Notes: generated from the letters alone by a model not told the origin. 12,669 nt of DNA from CF-13 sp036782775 (GCA_036782775.1 DAIPYJ010000083.1:1-12669); one strand, 5' to 3'. Positions 6,323 to 12,669 are shown, counted from the stretch's first letter. Made by a program: numbers and translations.

Positions 6323-7079
6323 CGAGCCGATGCTGGTCGCTCGCGACATTCATCGCCATTTCGAAGGCATGCACGCCGTTGACGGGGTATCGATCGAGGT
6401 CATGCCCGGGCGGATCACCGGACTGATCGGTCCGAACGGCGCCGGCAAGTCGACCTTCTTGGCGGTGCTGGCCGGCACCTTGCCGGCATCGTCGGGAACG
6501 ATCGTCTTTCAGGGTGAGGAGATCACCCGGCTGCCCGCCTACCAGCGGGCGCGCCGCGGATTGGTCCGGACCTTTCAACTGCCGTCAGAGTTTGGCCAGC
6601 TGACCGTGCTGGAGAACCTGTTGGTGGCCGCGCCCGAGCATCGCGGCGAATCGCTGCTCGGTGCGCTGCTCGGCAAGCGCTACTGGATCGCCGACGAAAC
6701 CCGGCTCGTCGCAGAGGCGCGAGCCCTCCTTAAGCGCTTCGGCATGAGCGCGAAGGAATCGGACCATGCCGGCATGCTCAGTGGCGGACAGAAACACCTG
6801 GTCGAGATCATGCGCGCGTTGATGTTGCGGCCACGACTGTTGCTGCTCGACGAGCCGATGTCCGGCGTGCATCCCTCGATCGTCGACGAGATTGCGGGCT
6901 ACCTCGAGACCCTGCGCGACGAAGGCTTGACGATCGTGATGGTGGAACACGAGCTTCACATCGTCGAGCGCCTTTGCGATCCAGTCATCGTGATGGCGCA
7001 GGGCAAGGTGATCGGCCAGGGCGGCATGCACATGCTGCGCAAGCAGCCGGAGATCGTCGAGGCTTACCTTGTCGGCTAA
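6312..7079 (+). CDS. livG: ABC transporter ATP-binding protein, LivG family
   Basis: This 255-residue cytoplasmic ATPase powers the importer as a heterodimer with the next protein. All motifs are intact: Walker A GPNGAGKS (residues 40-47), Q-loop Gln89 in RTFQLP, signature LSGGQ (156-160), Walker B LLLLDEP (176-182) and switch His213 in VEHE. Length and the C-terminal ending VEAYLVG are normal for LivG. The start GTG 6312 overlaps livM. ATG 6330, six codons later, is an equally good alternative, and neither has a strong ribosome binding site, which suits translational coupling. The family usually inserts a segment between Walker A and the signature, visible here around residues 107-130. Confidence 0.92.
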   Translation: MPVSEPMLVARDIHRHFEGMHAVDGVSIEVMPGRITGLIGPNGAGKSTFLAVLAGTLPASSGTIVFQGEEITRLPAYQRARRGLVRTFQLPSEFGQLTVLENLLVAAPEHRGESLLGALLGKRYWIADETRLVAEARALLKRFGMSAKESDHAGMLSGGQKHLVEIMRALMLRPRLLLLDEPMSGVHPSIVDEIAGYLETLRDEGLTIVMVEHELHIVERLCDPVIVMAQGKVIGQGGMHMLRKQPEIVEAYLVG

Positions 7080-7890
7080 CGGAACCGCCGCCAGCAAGCG
7101 GCCCACGCCGGCGCTGCGCGCGGAAGGGATTACCTCCGGCTACGGCGGGGTTCCAGTTGTCCGCGACGTCTCGATCGCGGTTGGCCCCGGCGAGATCGTC
7201 GCCATCATCGGCCCCAACGGCGCGGGCAAGAGCACGCTGCTCAAGAGCCTGGTCGGCATCCTACGCGTGACCGGTGGTCGCGTGTATGTGTCCGACCAGG
7301 ACGTGACCAATAGGGCGCCTGAGGAGCTGGCCAAGCGTGGTGTCGGCTACGTGCCACAGGTCAACGACATCTTCGAGCCGCTGACGGTCGAGGAGAACCT
7401 CGAGATGGGCGGCTATCTGCTGCCGGCGCGCAAGATCGCGGAGCGGATGCGCGAGGTTACGCGGGTGTTCCCCGCGCTCGCACCGATGTTGAAGCGCCGA
7501 GCCGACAAGCTCAGCGGAGGCGAGCGGAAGATGCTGGCGATTGCCCGGGTCCTCATGCTCGACCCGTCGGTCCTCATCCTCGATGAGCCGACTGCCAACC
7601 TGTCGCCCAAGCTGGCCGACGCGGTGCTGCGGGATCACGTTCGAGGCCTGGCCAATCTCGACAAGTCGGTGCTGCTCGTCGAACAGCGGGCGCGCGCCGC
7701 GATGCAGATCGCATCCTGGACGCTTGTGCTGGTGTCAGGCGCGACCCGGCTGGAAGGGCGCCCGACCGATCTCTTGAGCCGGCCCGATTTCGAAGCGCTG
7801 TTTCTGGGGGCCACCGGACCGCCGGCCGGGCCCCGCGCCCCTTTTTCTACCGAGACTGAACCATTACATGTGCAGGAGGAGAACGGATGA
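7069..7890 (+). CDS. livF: ABC transporter ATP-binding protein, LivF family, with C-terminal extension
   Basis: This second ATPase subunit has 273 residues. It shows Walker A GPNGAGKS (48-55), Q-loop Gln97 in YVPQ, signature LSGGE (148-152), Walker B VLILDEP (168-174) and Gln206 in LVEQ, where other ABC ATPases carry the switch His. Replacement by Gln at this spot is normal for LivF. The stretch LSGGERKMLAIAR differs slightly from the usual LSGGEQQMLAIAR. The N-terminal ~15 residues before LRAEGITSGYG and the ~24 residues after FLG exceed the usual LivF length. The extension coincides with a possible hairpin plus T-run (7806-7846). The TTG 7069 start has GAGG (7059-7062) six bases upstream and overlaps livG. 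The stop overlaps the FAH start by ATGA. Confidence 0.9.
   Translation: MSANGTAASKRPTPALRAEGITSGYGGVPVVRDVSIAVGPGEIVAIIGPNGAGKSTLLKSLVGILRVTGGRVYVSDQDVTNRAPEELAKRGVGYVPQVNDIFEPLTVEENLEMGGYLLPARKIAERMREVTRVFPALAPMLKRRADKLSGGERKMLAIARVLMLDPSVLILDEPTANLSPKLADAVLRDHVRGLANLDKSVLLVEQRARAAMQIASWTLVLVSGATRLEGRPTDLLSRPDFEALFLGATGPPAGPRAPFSTETEPLHVQEENG
7806..7846 (+). terminator. Possible weak intrinsic terminator or attenuator inside the end of livF
   Basis: GGGGC (7807-7811) can pair with GCCCC (7837-7841), immediately followed by five T (7842-7846), a rare T-run in this GC-rich window. The enclosed 25 bases can fold further (GGCC/CCGG pairings). The stem is short, the loop large, and the element lies within coding sequence, so activity is speculative. 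It could reduce readthrough into the FAH gene. Confidence 0.25.
7874..7881 (+). promoter_or_regulatory. Strong ribosome binding site AGGAGGAG of the FAH gene
   Basis: This near-perfect Shine-Dalgarno sequence lies inside the end of livF, five bases before ATG 7887. It is stronger than those of the preceding transporter genes and suggests the enzyme is made in larger amounts than the membrane components despite the ATGA coupling. Confidence 0.8.
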
Positions 7891-8813
7891 GGTTGCTGAT
7901 GTTCGAACTGAATGGCGAGGCGCGCCTCGGCGTTCTTCGCGATGGAACCAAGGACGAGGTCATCGACCTGGTTGCGCTGGCGCCATCGGAGGCGGTCGCG
8001 CCACGGGATCTGCTGAGCCTGATCGACGAGGGCGAGTCCGGCCTCAATCGTGTCCGTCAGCTGATCAGCTCGCCGAAGGCGTCGAGTGGGGCGCCCTTTG
8101 TGCGCAAACTCGGCGACCTCACCCTGCTGCCGCCGCTCAACCCGCCGCGCGGCAACGTGCTGGCGATCGGCCGGAATTATCAGAAGCACGCCGAGGAAAG
8201 CGCGCGCGCCTGGAATGAAGAGAAAAAGCCACCGACCGTGTTCACCAAGGCGCAGACCTCGGTCGGCGGGCCCTATGAGGAGATTCCGATCGATCCCAAC
8301 ATCAGCGAGAAGATCGACTGGGAGGCCGAGCTTGGCGTCGTCATCGGCAAGCGCGGCGTCAACATCAGCGCCCAGGATGCGATGAGCCACGTCTTCGGCT
8401 ACACCGTGGTCAACGACGTCAGCGCCCGCGATATCCAGAACGGATGGGGCGGCCAGTTCTTCAAGGGCAAGAGCCTCGACAAGTACTGCCCGATGGGTCC
8501 CTGGGTCGTGACCGCCGACGAGATTCCTGACCCCCAGCGCCTGCGCCTCACGCTCAAGGTCAACGGCGTCGTCAAACAGGACGGCAACACCCAGGACATG
8601 ATCTATCCGGTCAGCCAGCTGATCGTCTGGCTATCGATCGGCATGACCTTGCTGCCTGGCAACCTGATTGCCACCGGGACGCCGGACGGCGTGGGCTTCG
8701 CCCGCAATCCTCCGGAGTTCTTGAAGGCGGGCGACGTCATGGAAACCGAGGTCGAAGGCGTTGGCCTGCTTCGCAACAAGATGGTCGCGGCGAGGGTCCC
8801 GGCGGCGCGCTAG
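7887..8813 (+). CDS. Fumarylacetoacetate hydrolase (FAH) family protein
   Basis: This 308-residue enzyme has a small N-terminal domain (about 1-80) and the FAH/MhpD-like catalytic domain (about 88-305). Family residues visible are the His101-x-x-Glu104 dyad in GRNYQKHAEES, the metal ligands Glu146 and Glu148 in DWEAELGVVIG and Asp177 in VVNDVSARD, the substrate loop FKGKSLDKYCPMGPW, and ATGTPDGVGFA near residue 263. Such enzymes cleave or hydrate 2-oxo acids: fumarylacetoacetate, fumarylpyruvate, acylpyruvates, 2-oxohept-3-enedioate, 2-keto-3-deoxy sugar acids. The exact reaction cannot be decided. Its place as last gene of the importer operon suggests it acts on the imported compound or on a product of it. 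Translation starts by ATGA overlap with livF, with a strong ribosome binding site. A palindrome spans its stop codon. Confidence 0.9.
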   Translation: MRLLMFELNGEARLGVLRDGTKDEVIDLVALAPSEAVAPRDLLSLIDEGESGLNRVRQLISSPKASSGAPFVRKLGDLTLLPPLNPPRGNVLAIGRNYQKHAEESARAWNEEKKPPTVFTKAQTSVGGPYEEIPIDPNISEKIDWEAELGVVIGKRGVNISAQDAMSHVFGYTVVNDVSARDIQNGWGGQFFKGKSLDKYCPMGPWVVTADEIPDPQRLRLTLKVNGVVKQDGNTQDMIYPVSQLIVWLSIGMTLLPGNLIATGTPDGVGFARNPPEFLKAGDVMETEVEGVGLLRNKMVAARVPAAR

Positions 8814-8819
8814 CGCGCC
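8804..8819. repeat. 16-bp perfect palindrome across the FAH stop codon
   Basis: GGCGCGCTAGCGCGCC is fully self-complementary and includes the TAG stop (8811-8813). As RNA it would form a 6-bp GC stem with a CUAG loop. No T-tract follows, so termination would have to be factor-dependent. It marks the boundary between the transport operon and the Ku gene. Confidence 0.6.
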
Positions 8820-8824
8820 ATAAT
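8819..8824 (+). promoter_or_regulatory. Candidate -10 box CATAAT for a leaderless Ku transcript
   Basis: A CATAAT hexamer lies six bases before the Ku ATG (8831), and no Shine-Dalgarno sequence is visible between them. A -10 box at this spacing would start transcription at or very near the start codon, as in leaderless genes of Actinomycetota and Deinococcota. No convincing -35 box was found. Only position and sequence support this. Confidence 0.3.
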
Positions 8825-8830
8825 CAGCGC

Positions 8831-9787
8831 ATGGCGCGCGCGATCTGGACCGGAACCATCGGGTTTGGCCTCGTCTCCGTTCCGGTCCGCCTCTATCCGG
8901 CGACCAAACGGAAGGACGTCCGATTTCACGAGATCGACCGGCTGAGCGGGCGGCGTATCCGCCATCAGAAGGTCGTCGAAGACGCAGCCTCCCTGACGCT
9001 CGGGCAGAGCCCGAGCGAGTGGATCGAGGCCCCCCTCCCTGGCCCTCCCCCTGCAGGCCTGGGGAGGGAAATGCGAATTGGGAAGGACATGGTCCTACCG
9101 CTGGGGCCGGGGACAGAGCCGGCCGTGCGAATGGTGCCAGCCCCTGAGGTGATCAAGGGGTTCGAGGTCGCCAGGGGCCGGTACGTCACCGTCGATCGCG
9201 AAGAGCTCGAAGAGCTGGCGCCGGAGCGAAGCCGCACCATCGACGTCGAGCAGTTCGTCGACACAGACGCTATCGACCCCATCTATTTCGACACTTCGTA
9301 CTACGTGGTGCCCGAGCGCGATCACGAGCGGGCCTTCGGCTTGCTGGTCGAGGCGATGAGCGAGACCAAGCGCGCCGCGATCAGCTGGTTCGTTCTCCGG
9401 CGGAAGCGTTACCTGGCCGCGCTGCGTCCGCACGGCCGCCTGATGGTGCTCTCCACCATGTTCCATGTCGACGAGATCCTGCCCGTGAGTGAGTTCGAAC
9501 CGGCGCCGCCTCGCGACCTGCGGAAGAAGGAGCGGGACATGGCGGCGCTGCTGATCAATACCTTGTCCGGCCCGTTCGAGCCGGACCGTTACCCGGACGA
9601 ATATCGGCAGAAGCTGACGGCGCTGCTCAACGGACGCGCCGCCGAAGCACGGCCGGCCCCGGCTGAAGTCGCGACCGGCAGCGCCGTGCAGGACCTGATG
9701 GCGGCGCTGCAAGCCAGCGTCGAACAGGCGAGGGCCACACGGAAGCGACCGAAGCCAGCCGCCAAGCGGAAGCGAAAGACCGCCTGA
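8831..9787 (+). CDS. ku: Ku protein for non-homologous end joining, with an in-frame insertion
   Basis: Bacterial Ku forms a homodimeric ring on DNA double-strand ends and recruits the ligase LigD. The 318-residue protein opens with the family hallmark RAIWTGTIGFGLVSVPVRLY and continues with RFHEIDR, GRYVTVDREELEELAPERSRTIDVEQFV, DPIYFDTSYYVVPE and DPDRYPDEYRQKL-like PDRYPDEYRQKL. It ends in a Lys/Arg-rich tail (about 301-318) of the kind that contacts DNA in bacterial Ku. Compared with the Mycobacterium tuberculosis protein as remembered, about 45 extra residues lie between RRIRHQKV (41-48) and the FEVARGRYV block (111-119). There the usual short Cys-containing segment is missing, and part of the insert is coded by a palindromic repeat. 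No ligD lies in the window. The start ATG 8831 is set by the hallmark beginning three residues in. Confidence 0.93.
   Translation: MARAIWTGTIGFGLVSVPVRLYPATKRKDVRFHEIDRLSGRRIRHQKVVEDAASLTLGQSPSEWIEAPLPGPPPAGLGREMRIGKDMVLPLGPGTEPAVRMVPAPEVIKGFEVARGRYVTVDREELEELAPERSRTIDVEQFVDTDAIDPIYFDTSYYVVPERDHERAFGLLVEAMSETKRAAISWFVLRRKRYLAALRPHGRLMVLSTMFHVDEILPVSEFEPAPPRDLRKKERDMAALLINTLSGPFEPDRYPDEYRQKLTALLNGRAAEARPAPAEVATGSAVQDLMAALQASVEQARATRKRPKPAAKRKRKTA
8997..9017. repeat. Strong hairpin inside the Ku insertion
   Basis: CGCTCGGGC (8997-9005) pairs perfectly with GCCCGAGCG (9009-9017) around a 3-base loop AGA, a 9-bp GC-rich stem. It lies near the left end of the Ku segment that has no counterpart in typical Ku and shortly before repeat copy 3. 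Confidence 0.65.
9031..9071 (+). repeat. GC-rich palindromic repeat, copy 3, read in frame within Ku
   Basis: CCCTCCCC (9043-9050) pairs with GGGGAGGG (9061-9068) around a 10-base loop, with CCCCCTCCCTGG in front and AA behind. The layout matches copy 2 read on the minus strand. It is translated as APLPGPPPAGLGRE (residues about 67-80) without introducing a stop or shifting the frame. Confidence 0.7.
9105..9124. repeat. Third hairpin inside the Ku insertion
   Basis: GGCCGG (9105-9110) pairs with CCGGCC (9119-9124) around an 8-base loop. It is shorter than the two hairpins before it and could be chance in GC-rich DNA, but it falls inside the same unusual Ku segment, whose apparent right end is near 9136. 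Confidence 0.45.
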
Positions 9788-9820
9788 GCGCGTAACGTCG
9801 AAGCGTAGCCTCAGCGAGGC

Positions 9821-10858
9821 ATGAGTGTGTCGCCCCGGATTGCCGCGCTCTCGACCGCGCTACCCGCCATTGATGCGACCGCCGGCCAGGTCTGGGATGC
9901 GCTCGGCCAGATCCGCGGCCGGCCGCTCCCACGGCTTTCACCCGGGGACAGCGGGCGCCGCCGTCGTCTGGCCGAGCCGCTGAGCTCCCTGGTTGCGCCC
10001 CGAAGCCAGAGCAACCAGACTGACGCCTACCTGCGCCATGCCCGGATGCTGAGCCGGACGGTTTGCTGTGACGCGCTCGAGCGTTGCGGCGTCGCCCGCG
10101 ACCGGATCGGGCTGATCATCGGCGTTTCCTGTACCGGCGTGGTGCTGCCCTCACTCGACGCCGAGCTGATTCCCATCCTCGGGCTCGATGCCGACGTCGT
10201 CCGCCTGCCGATCACCGAGCTTGGCTGCGGTGCAGGGGTCTCCGGACTGGCTCGCGCCCGCGACTTTCTGCTCGCCTATCCGGACCGCGCCGTCCTGCTG
10301 TTTGCCGTCGAACTTCCCTCGCTGACCTTTCAACCGCAGGACCGTTCGATCGACAACCTCACCGCCGCGCTGGTCTTCGGCGACGGCGCCGGGGCGATGG
10401 TGCTCGACGGCGACGGCGCGAGCCGCGGATGGCTCGTCGAAGGCTGTACGACCCGACTCGTCCCGGACGCTGCAGGTGACCTTGGATTCGAGCTCCGTGA
10501 CGGTGGGCTCCGAGTCGTCCTTCGCCGCGAGCTGCCCAAGGCGGTGGAAACGCATCTTCGTCCCGCGGTCGACGCGTTTCTCGACAGCCTCGATCTGACC
10601 CTTGGCGAGATCGATGTGCTGGCGGTGCATCCGGGTGGACCCCGCATCTTCGATGCGGTCGAACACGCCCTGCCTGGCCCGCAATGCGGCTTGGAGACTT
10701 CGCGACGCGTCTTCGACCAGGTGGGCAATGCCTCGAGCGCCGGCATCTTCTTCGTGCTCGAGGCGCTCCAGGTATCAGGCGTTCAAGGCCGCGTGCTCGC
10801 CCTGTCGTTCGGCCCCGGTCTCTCGATCGAGCTGGCGCTGTTGCACGTGGCAAACTGA
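9821..10858 (+). CDS. Type III polyketide synthase (chalcone/stilbene synthase-like)
   Basis: This 345-residue thiolase-fold homodimeric enzyme would condense a starter acyl-CoA with malonyl-CoA units. The catalytic triad is complete: Cys136 in ELGCGAGVSGLARA, His270 in LAVHPGGPRIFDAVE and Asn303 in QVGNASSAGIFFVLE. The cyclisation-pocket loop SFGPGLSIELALL is at about 329-341. LPSLTFQPQDRSIDNLTAALVFGDGAGA is the usual block after the Cys domain. The HPGGP and FGPG motifs separate it from FabH (KAS III). Bacterial members make alkylresorcinols, alkylpyrones or tetrahydroxynaphthalene, and the product here cannot be told. ATG 9821 has GAGG only one base upstream, whereas GTG 9827 has it at seven bases, so translation may begin two codons later. 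It follows Ku by 33 bp and precedes DUF2277 by 5 bp. No tailoring enzymes are adjacent. Confidence 0.9.
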   Translation: MSVSPRIAALSTALPAIDATAGQVWDALGQIRGRPLPRLSPGDSGRRRRLAEPLSSLVAPRSQSNQTDAYLRHARMLSRTVCCDALERCGVARDRIGLIIGVSCTGVVLPSLDAELIPILGLDADVVRLPITELGCGAGVSGLARARDFLLAYPDRAVLLFAVELPSLTFQPQDRSIDNLTAALVFGDGAGAMVLDGDGASRGWLVEGCTTRLVPDAAGDLGFELRDGGLRVVLRRELPKAVETHLRPAVDAFLDSLDLTLGEIDVLAVHPGGPRIFDAVEHALPGPQCGLETSRRVFDQVGNASSAGIFFVLEALQVSGVQGRVLALSFGPGLSIELALLHVAN

Positions 10859-10863
10859 GCAGC

Positions 10864-11136
10864 ATGTGCAGAAGCATCAAAGTCCTGCGCCGCGTGGAGG
10901 GAGCGCCCAGCGAGCAGGAGCTTCACGAGGCCGCGCTTCAGTTCGTGCGAAAGATCAGCGGCTACCGCGTGCCCTCACAGGCGAATGCCGATGTCTTCGA
11001 GGCGGCGGTTCAGGACGTCACGGCGAGTTCCCGCCGCCTGCTCGAAGGGCTCGCCCCCTCGAAGCGCGTGCCCGCGCCGAGGCCATCGCGCCGGCACCAG
11101 GACCGGGTCCGGGCGCCAGCGGCAGCCGAAGCGTAA
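10864..11136 (+). CDS. DUF2277 domain protein
   Basis: This 90-residue protein of unknown function begins with the diagnostic MCRSIKVLRR (family pattern MCR-x-IK-x-L) and continues with EAALQFVRKISGYRVPSQAN, the most conserved DUF2277 block, and AVQDVTASSRRLLEGL. The family core ends near residue 65. The remaining ~25 residues are rich in Pro, Arg and Ala and look disordered. They fall where the gene overlaps the opposite-strand kinase. The core is probably a small helical cytoplasmic protein; no catalytic residues can be named, though the invariant Cys2 is notable. It starts 5 bp after the polyketide synthase stop and is probably co-transcribed. ATG 10864 is chosen because the conserved motif begins there. 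Confidence 0.85.
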   Translation: MCRSIKVLRRVEGAPSEQELHEAALQFVRKISGYRVPSQANADVFEAAVQDVTASSRRLLEGLAPSKRVPAPRPSRRHQDRVRAPAAAEA

Positions 11137-12669
11137 AGGTCGAGCCTTTTCCTGGTTCGCTGCGCTCGAGCACGAGCGAACCGTCCATCTGCTCCGCCAG
11201 CCCGCGGCTCACATAAAGACCGAGGCCGGTTCCGGGCTTCTCCAGCACGCGCCGGTCGGTGCCGCGGATGAAGCGGGCGAAGATGCGCTGCTGGTCGTCC
11301 GGGGCAATGCCGATGCCCAGGTCCCGGACCCGAATCACGCCCTGGTCGTCTTCGCGGTTGGCCGAGATCTCCACCATGGCCGAGCCGTTGCCATAGCTCA
11401 GCGCGTTGTTCAGCAGGTTGTCCAGGATCTTGCCCAGCAGCGCCGGGTCGGCCATGACGTCGATTCCGGGCTTGGCCTTTGCGCTGATCTGAGCCTTCAC
11501 CAGTTGCGCCCGAGGGTGTGCCCGGGCGACGGCATCATCGACGGCACTGCGGACCGAAATTCGTTCGCGTTTCGGCGTAAGCGCCCGACCCTCGATGCGG
11601 GCAACGGTTTGCAAGTCGTCGGTGAGCGCCTTCGCCTCCTCCGACTTTCGCTGCGCGATCGCCAGCACGTCAGCCAATCCTTTCGGGAGATCGCCAAAGG
11701 CGCCCTCGAGCGCCATCGCCAGATACCCGCTGATTACGGTGAGCGGTGCGCGGAGCTCATGGACGGCGAAACTCATGAACTCGCCCTTGGCACGCTCCGC
11801 CTCCTGAGCTCGAGCAATCAAGCGCGCATTGCGCAGCAGGAGGGCGCCGAGCGCCGAAAACTGTTGCAGCGACTGAATCGCGCTTGGGTCGAACGGTTGC
11901 TCCGCCGCCCGGCCCATCGCCAGCAGCCCGATCGTCTCGCCGCCGACGATCAGCGGCGCGACCAGAAACCGCCGGTAGGGCTGGACCATCGGCTCCAGCC
12001 CTTCGGGCGTCCCGGTGTACTCGCTGGCGGAAAGCTCGACCGGGCGCCCGCGGCGGACGCCGGCAAGCACCTTCGGCGCCAGCGGCCAGCGCGTACCCAC
12101 ACCCCCGCCCGTTATCGTCGACTCGACCACCATGTCCGTCCCTTCCAGCCGGGCCAGGGATGCCCCATCGGCATCGACGGCCGAGCAGGCTCCCCGCAGC
12201 AGCTGGATCAGGACATCGTTGAGCTCGGTCTGACCGGCCACCTGCTCGGCGGCTTCCACCGCGACGCGCAGGCGGCTCGCCGTCTCATCGGTCCGTTGCT
12301 GGGCGGACTGCACCTCGTCATAGAGACGGGCATTGCGCAGGGCCATTCCGGAGATGGCGCCGATCAGGCTCAGGGTTGCCCGGTCGTGGTCGCCGAAGGG
12401 GCGGTCCTGATAGCGGCTGAGGACGAGCATGCCCACGGCGTTGCCGCCATGGACGAGTGGCAGCACCGCGACATGCTTGACATCCGCCAGCGCCTGGCGG
12501 AACTCCGGCGCGGCCGGCTCGAGGGCGAGCTGCCCGCCGAAGGCCGGCTCGAGCGTGTCGACCGCCTGCTTGACCAGCGGCTGGGCGGCGAAGTAATCGA
12601 CCGAGTAGCGCTGGCCAACCCAGGTTACGTTCCCGTTCCGGCCGATGGTTGCCTCGATCACCACCTCGC
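11018..12669 (-). CDS. GAF-GAF sensor histidine kinase, N-terminus outside window
   Basis: The frame is open to the right edge. Numbered from GTG 12664, it has 548 residues; codons beyond it remain open and the first GAF domain is incomplete, so the gene very likely starts outside the window. Order: end of GAF 1 (to about 113), a helical linker (about 114-145), GAF 2 (about 146-285), HisKA with phosphoacceptor His302 in FAVHELRAPLTVISGY, then a HATPase_c domain with N-box DNLLNNALSYG (415-425), G1 DLGIGI (448-453), F-box ARFIRG and G2 GTGLGLYVSRG (478-488). No membrane helix is visible, so a cytoplasmic sensor is likely. GAF ligands could be small molecules or chromophores; the signal is unknown. 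After LRLPLA (residue 516) comes a low-complexity Pro/Gly/Ala/Arg tail that overlaps DUF2277. No receiver domain or response regulator is in view. Confidence 0.92.
   Translation of the reverse strand, partial: EVVIEATIGRNGNVTWVGQRYSVDYFAAQPLVKQAVDTLEPAFGGQLALEPAAPEFRQALADVKHVAVLPLVHGGNAVGMLVLSRYQDRPFGDHDRATLSLIGAISGMALRNARLYDEVQSAQQRTDETASRLRVAVEAAEQVAGQTELNDVLIQLLRGACSAVDADGASLARLEGTDMVVESTITGGGVGTRWPLAPKVLAGVRRGRPVELSASEYTGTPEGLEPMVQPYRRFLVAPLIVGGETIGLLAMGRAAEQPFDPSAIQSLQQFSALGALLLRNARLIARAQEAERAKGEFMSFAVHELRAPLTVISGYLAMALEGAFGDLPKGLADVLAIAQRKSEEAKALTDDLQTVARIEGRALTPKRERISVRSAVDDAVARAHPRAQLVKAQISAKAKPGIDVMADPALLGKILDNLLNNALSYGNGSAMVEISANREDDQGVIRVRDLGIGIAPDDQQRIFARFIRGTDRRVLEKPGTGLGLYVSRGLAEQMDGSLVLERSEPGKGSTFTLRLPLAPGPGPGAGAMASARARASRGRALRAGGGNSP

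Noticed and set aside
7635..8390. Open frame on the minus strand opposite livF and FAH
   Set aside because: It spans two well-supported plus-strand genes and their junction and has no recognisable domain. High GC content explains its length.
8831..11136. Ku, polyketide synthase and DUF2277 as one new functional system
   Set aside because: They are co-directional and close, but nothing in the protein families links DNA end joining with polyketide synthesis. Ordinary gene packing is the simpler explanation without conservation data.

Overview
The window is about 12.7 kb of GC-rich DNA, densely packed with genes and almost entirely ordinary bacterial chromosome. No phage, insertion sequence, CRISPR array, tRNA or rRNA is visible. 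The lineage cannot be fixed from sequence alone. A Ku protein, a DUF2277 protein, a lipoprotein-type solute-binding protein, a GAF-GAF histidine kinase and frequent GTG/TTG starts would fit a soil-dwelling terrabacterial lineage (Chloroflexota, Dormibacterota or Actinomycetota-like). That placement is inference with low confidence.

Layout. (1) 1-1039: the C-terminal end of 6-phosphogluconate dehydrogenase, followed by a HAD-superfamily phosphatase whose start codon is hard to place. (2) 1040-2274: an MFS transporter preceded by a GC-rich palindromic repeat. (3) 2250-2966 (minus): a GntR/FadR-type (FCD) regulator, convergent with the MFS gene and divergent from the next operon. (4) 2967-3047: a short AT-richer divergent control region holding a perfect 12-bp palindrome and a nearby half-site. 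(5) 3048-8813: a tight operon of lipoprotein binding protein, two LivH/LivM permeases, two LivG/LivF ATPases and a fumarylacetoacetate hydrolase (FAH) family enzyme. Together they look like import of a small carboxylate or amino-acid-like compound coupled to its breakdown, probably controlled by the GntR regulator. (6) 8831-11136: Ku (end joining), a type III polyketide synthase and a DUF2277 protein, all co-directional and closely spaced. (7) 11018-12669 (minus): the C-terminal part of a GAF-GAF-HisKA-HATPase sensor kinase that runs off the right edge and overlaps the DUF2277 gene tail to tail.

The most unusual signal is a family of related palindromic repeats (CCCTC...GGGGAG type). One copy lies upstream of the MFS start and one lies between the binding-protein and permease genes. 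A third is read in frame inside the Ku gene, within a roughly 45-residue segment that typical bacterial Ku lacks and that also contains two further strong hairpins. No complete new defence or biosynthetic system is evident.
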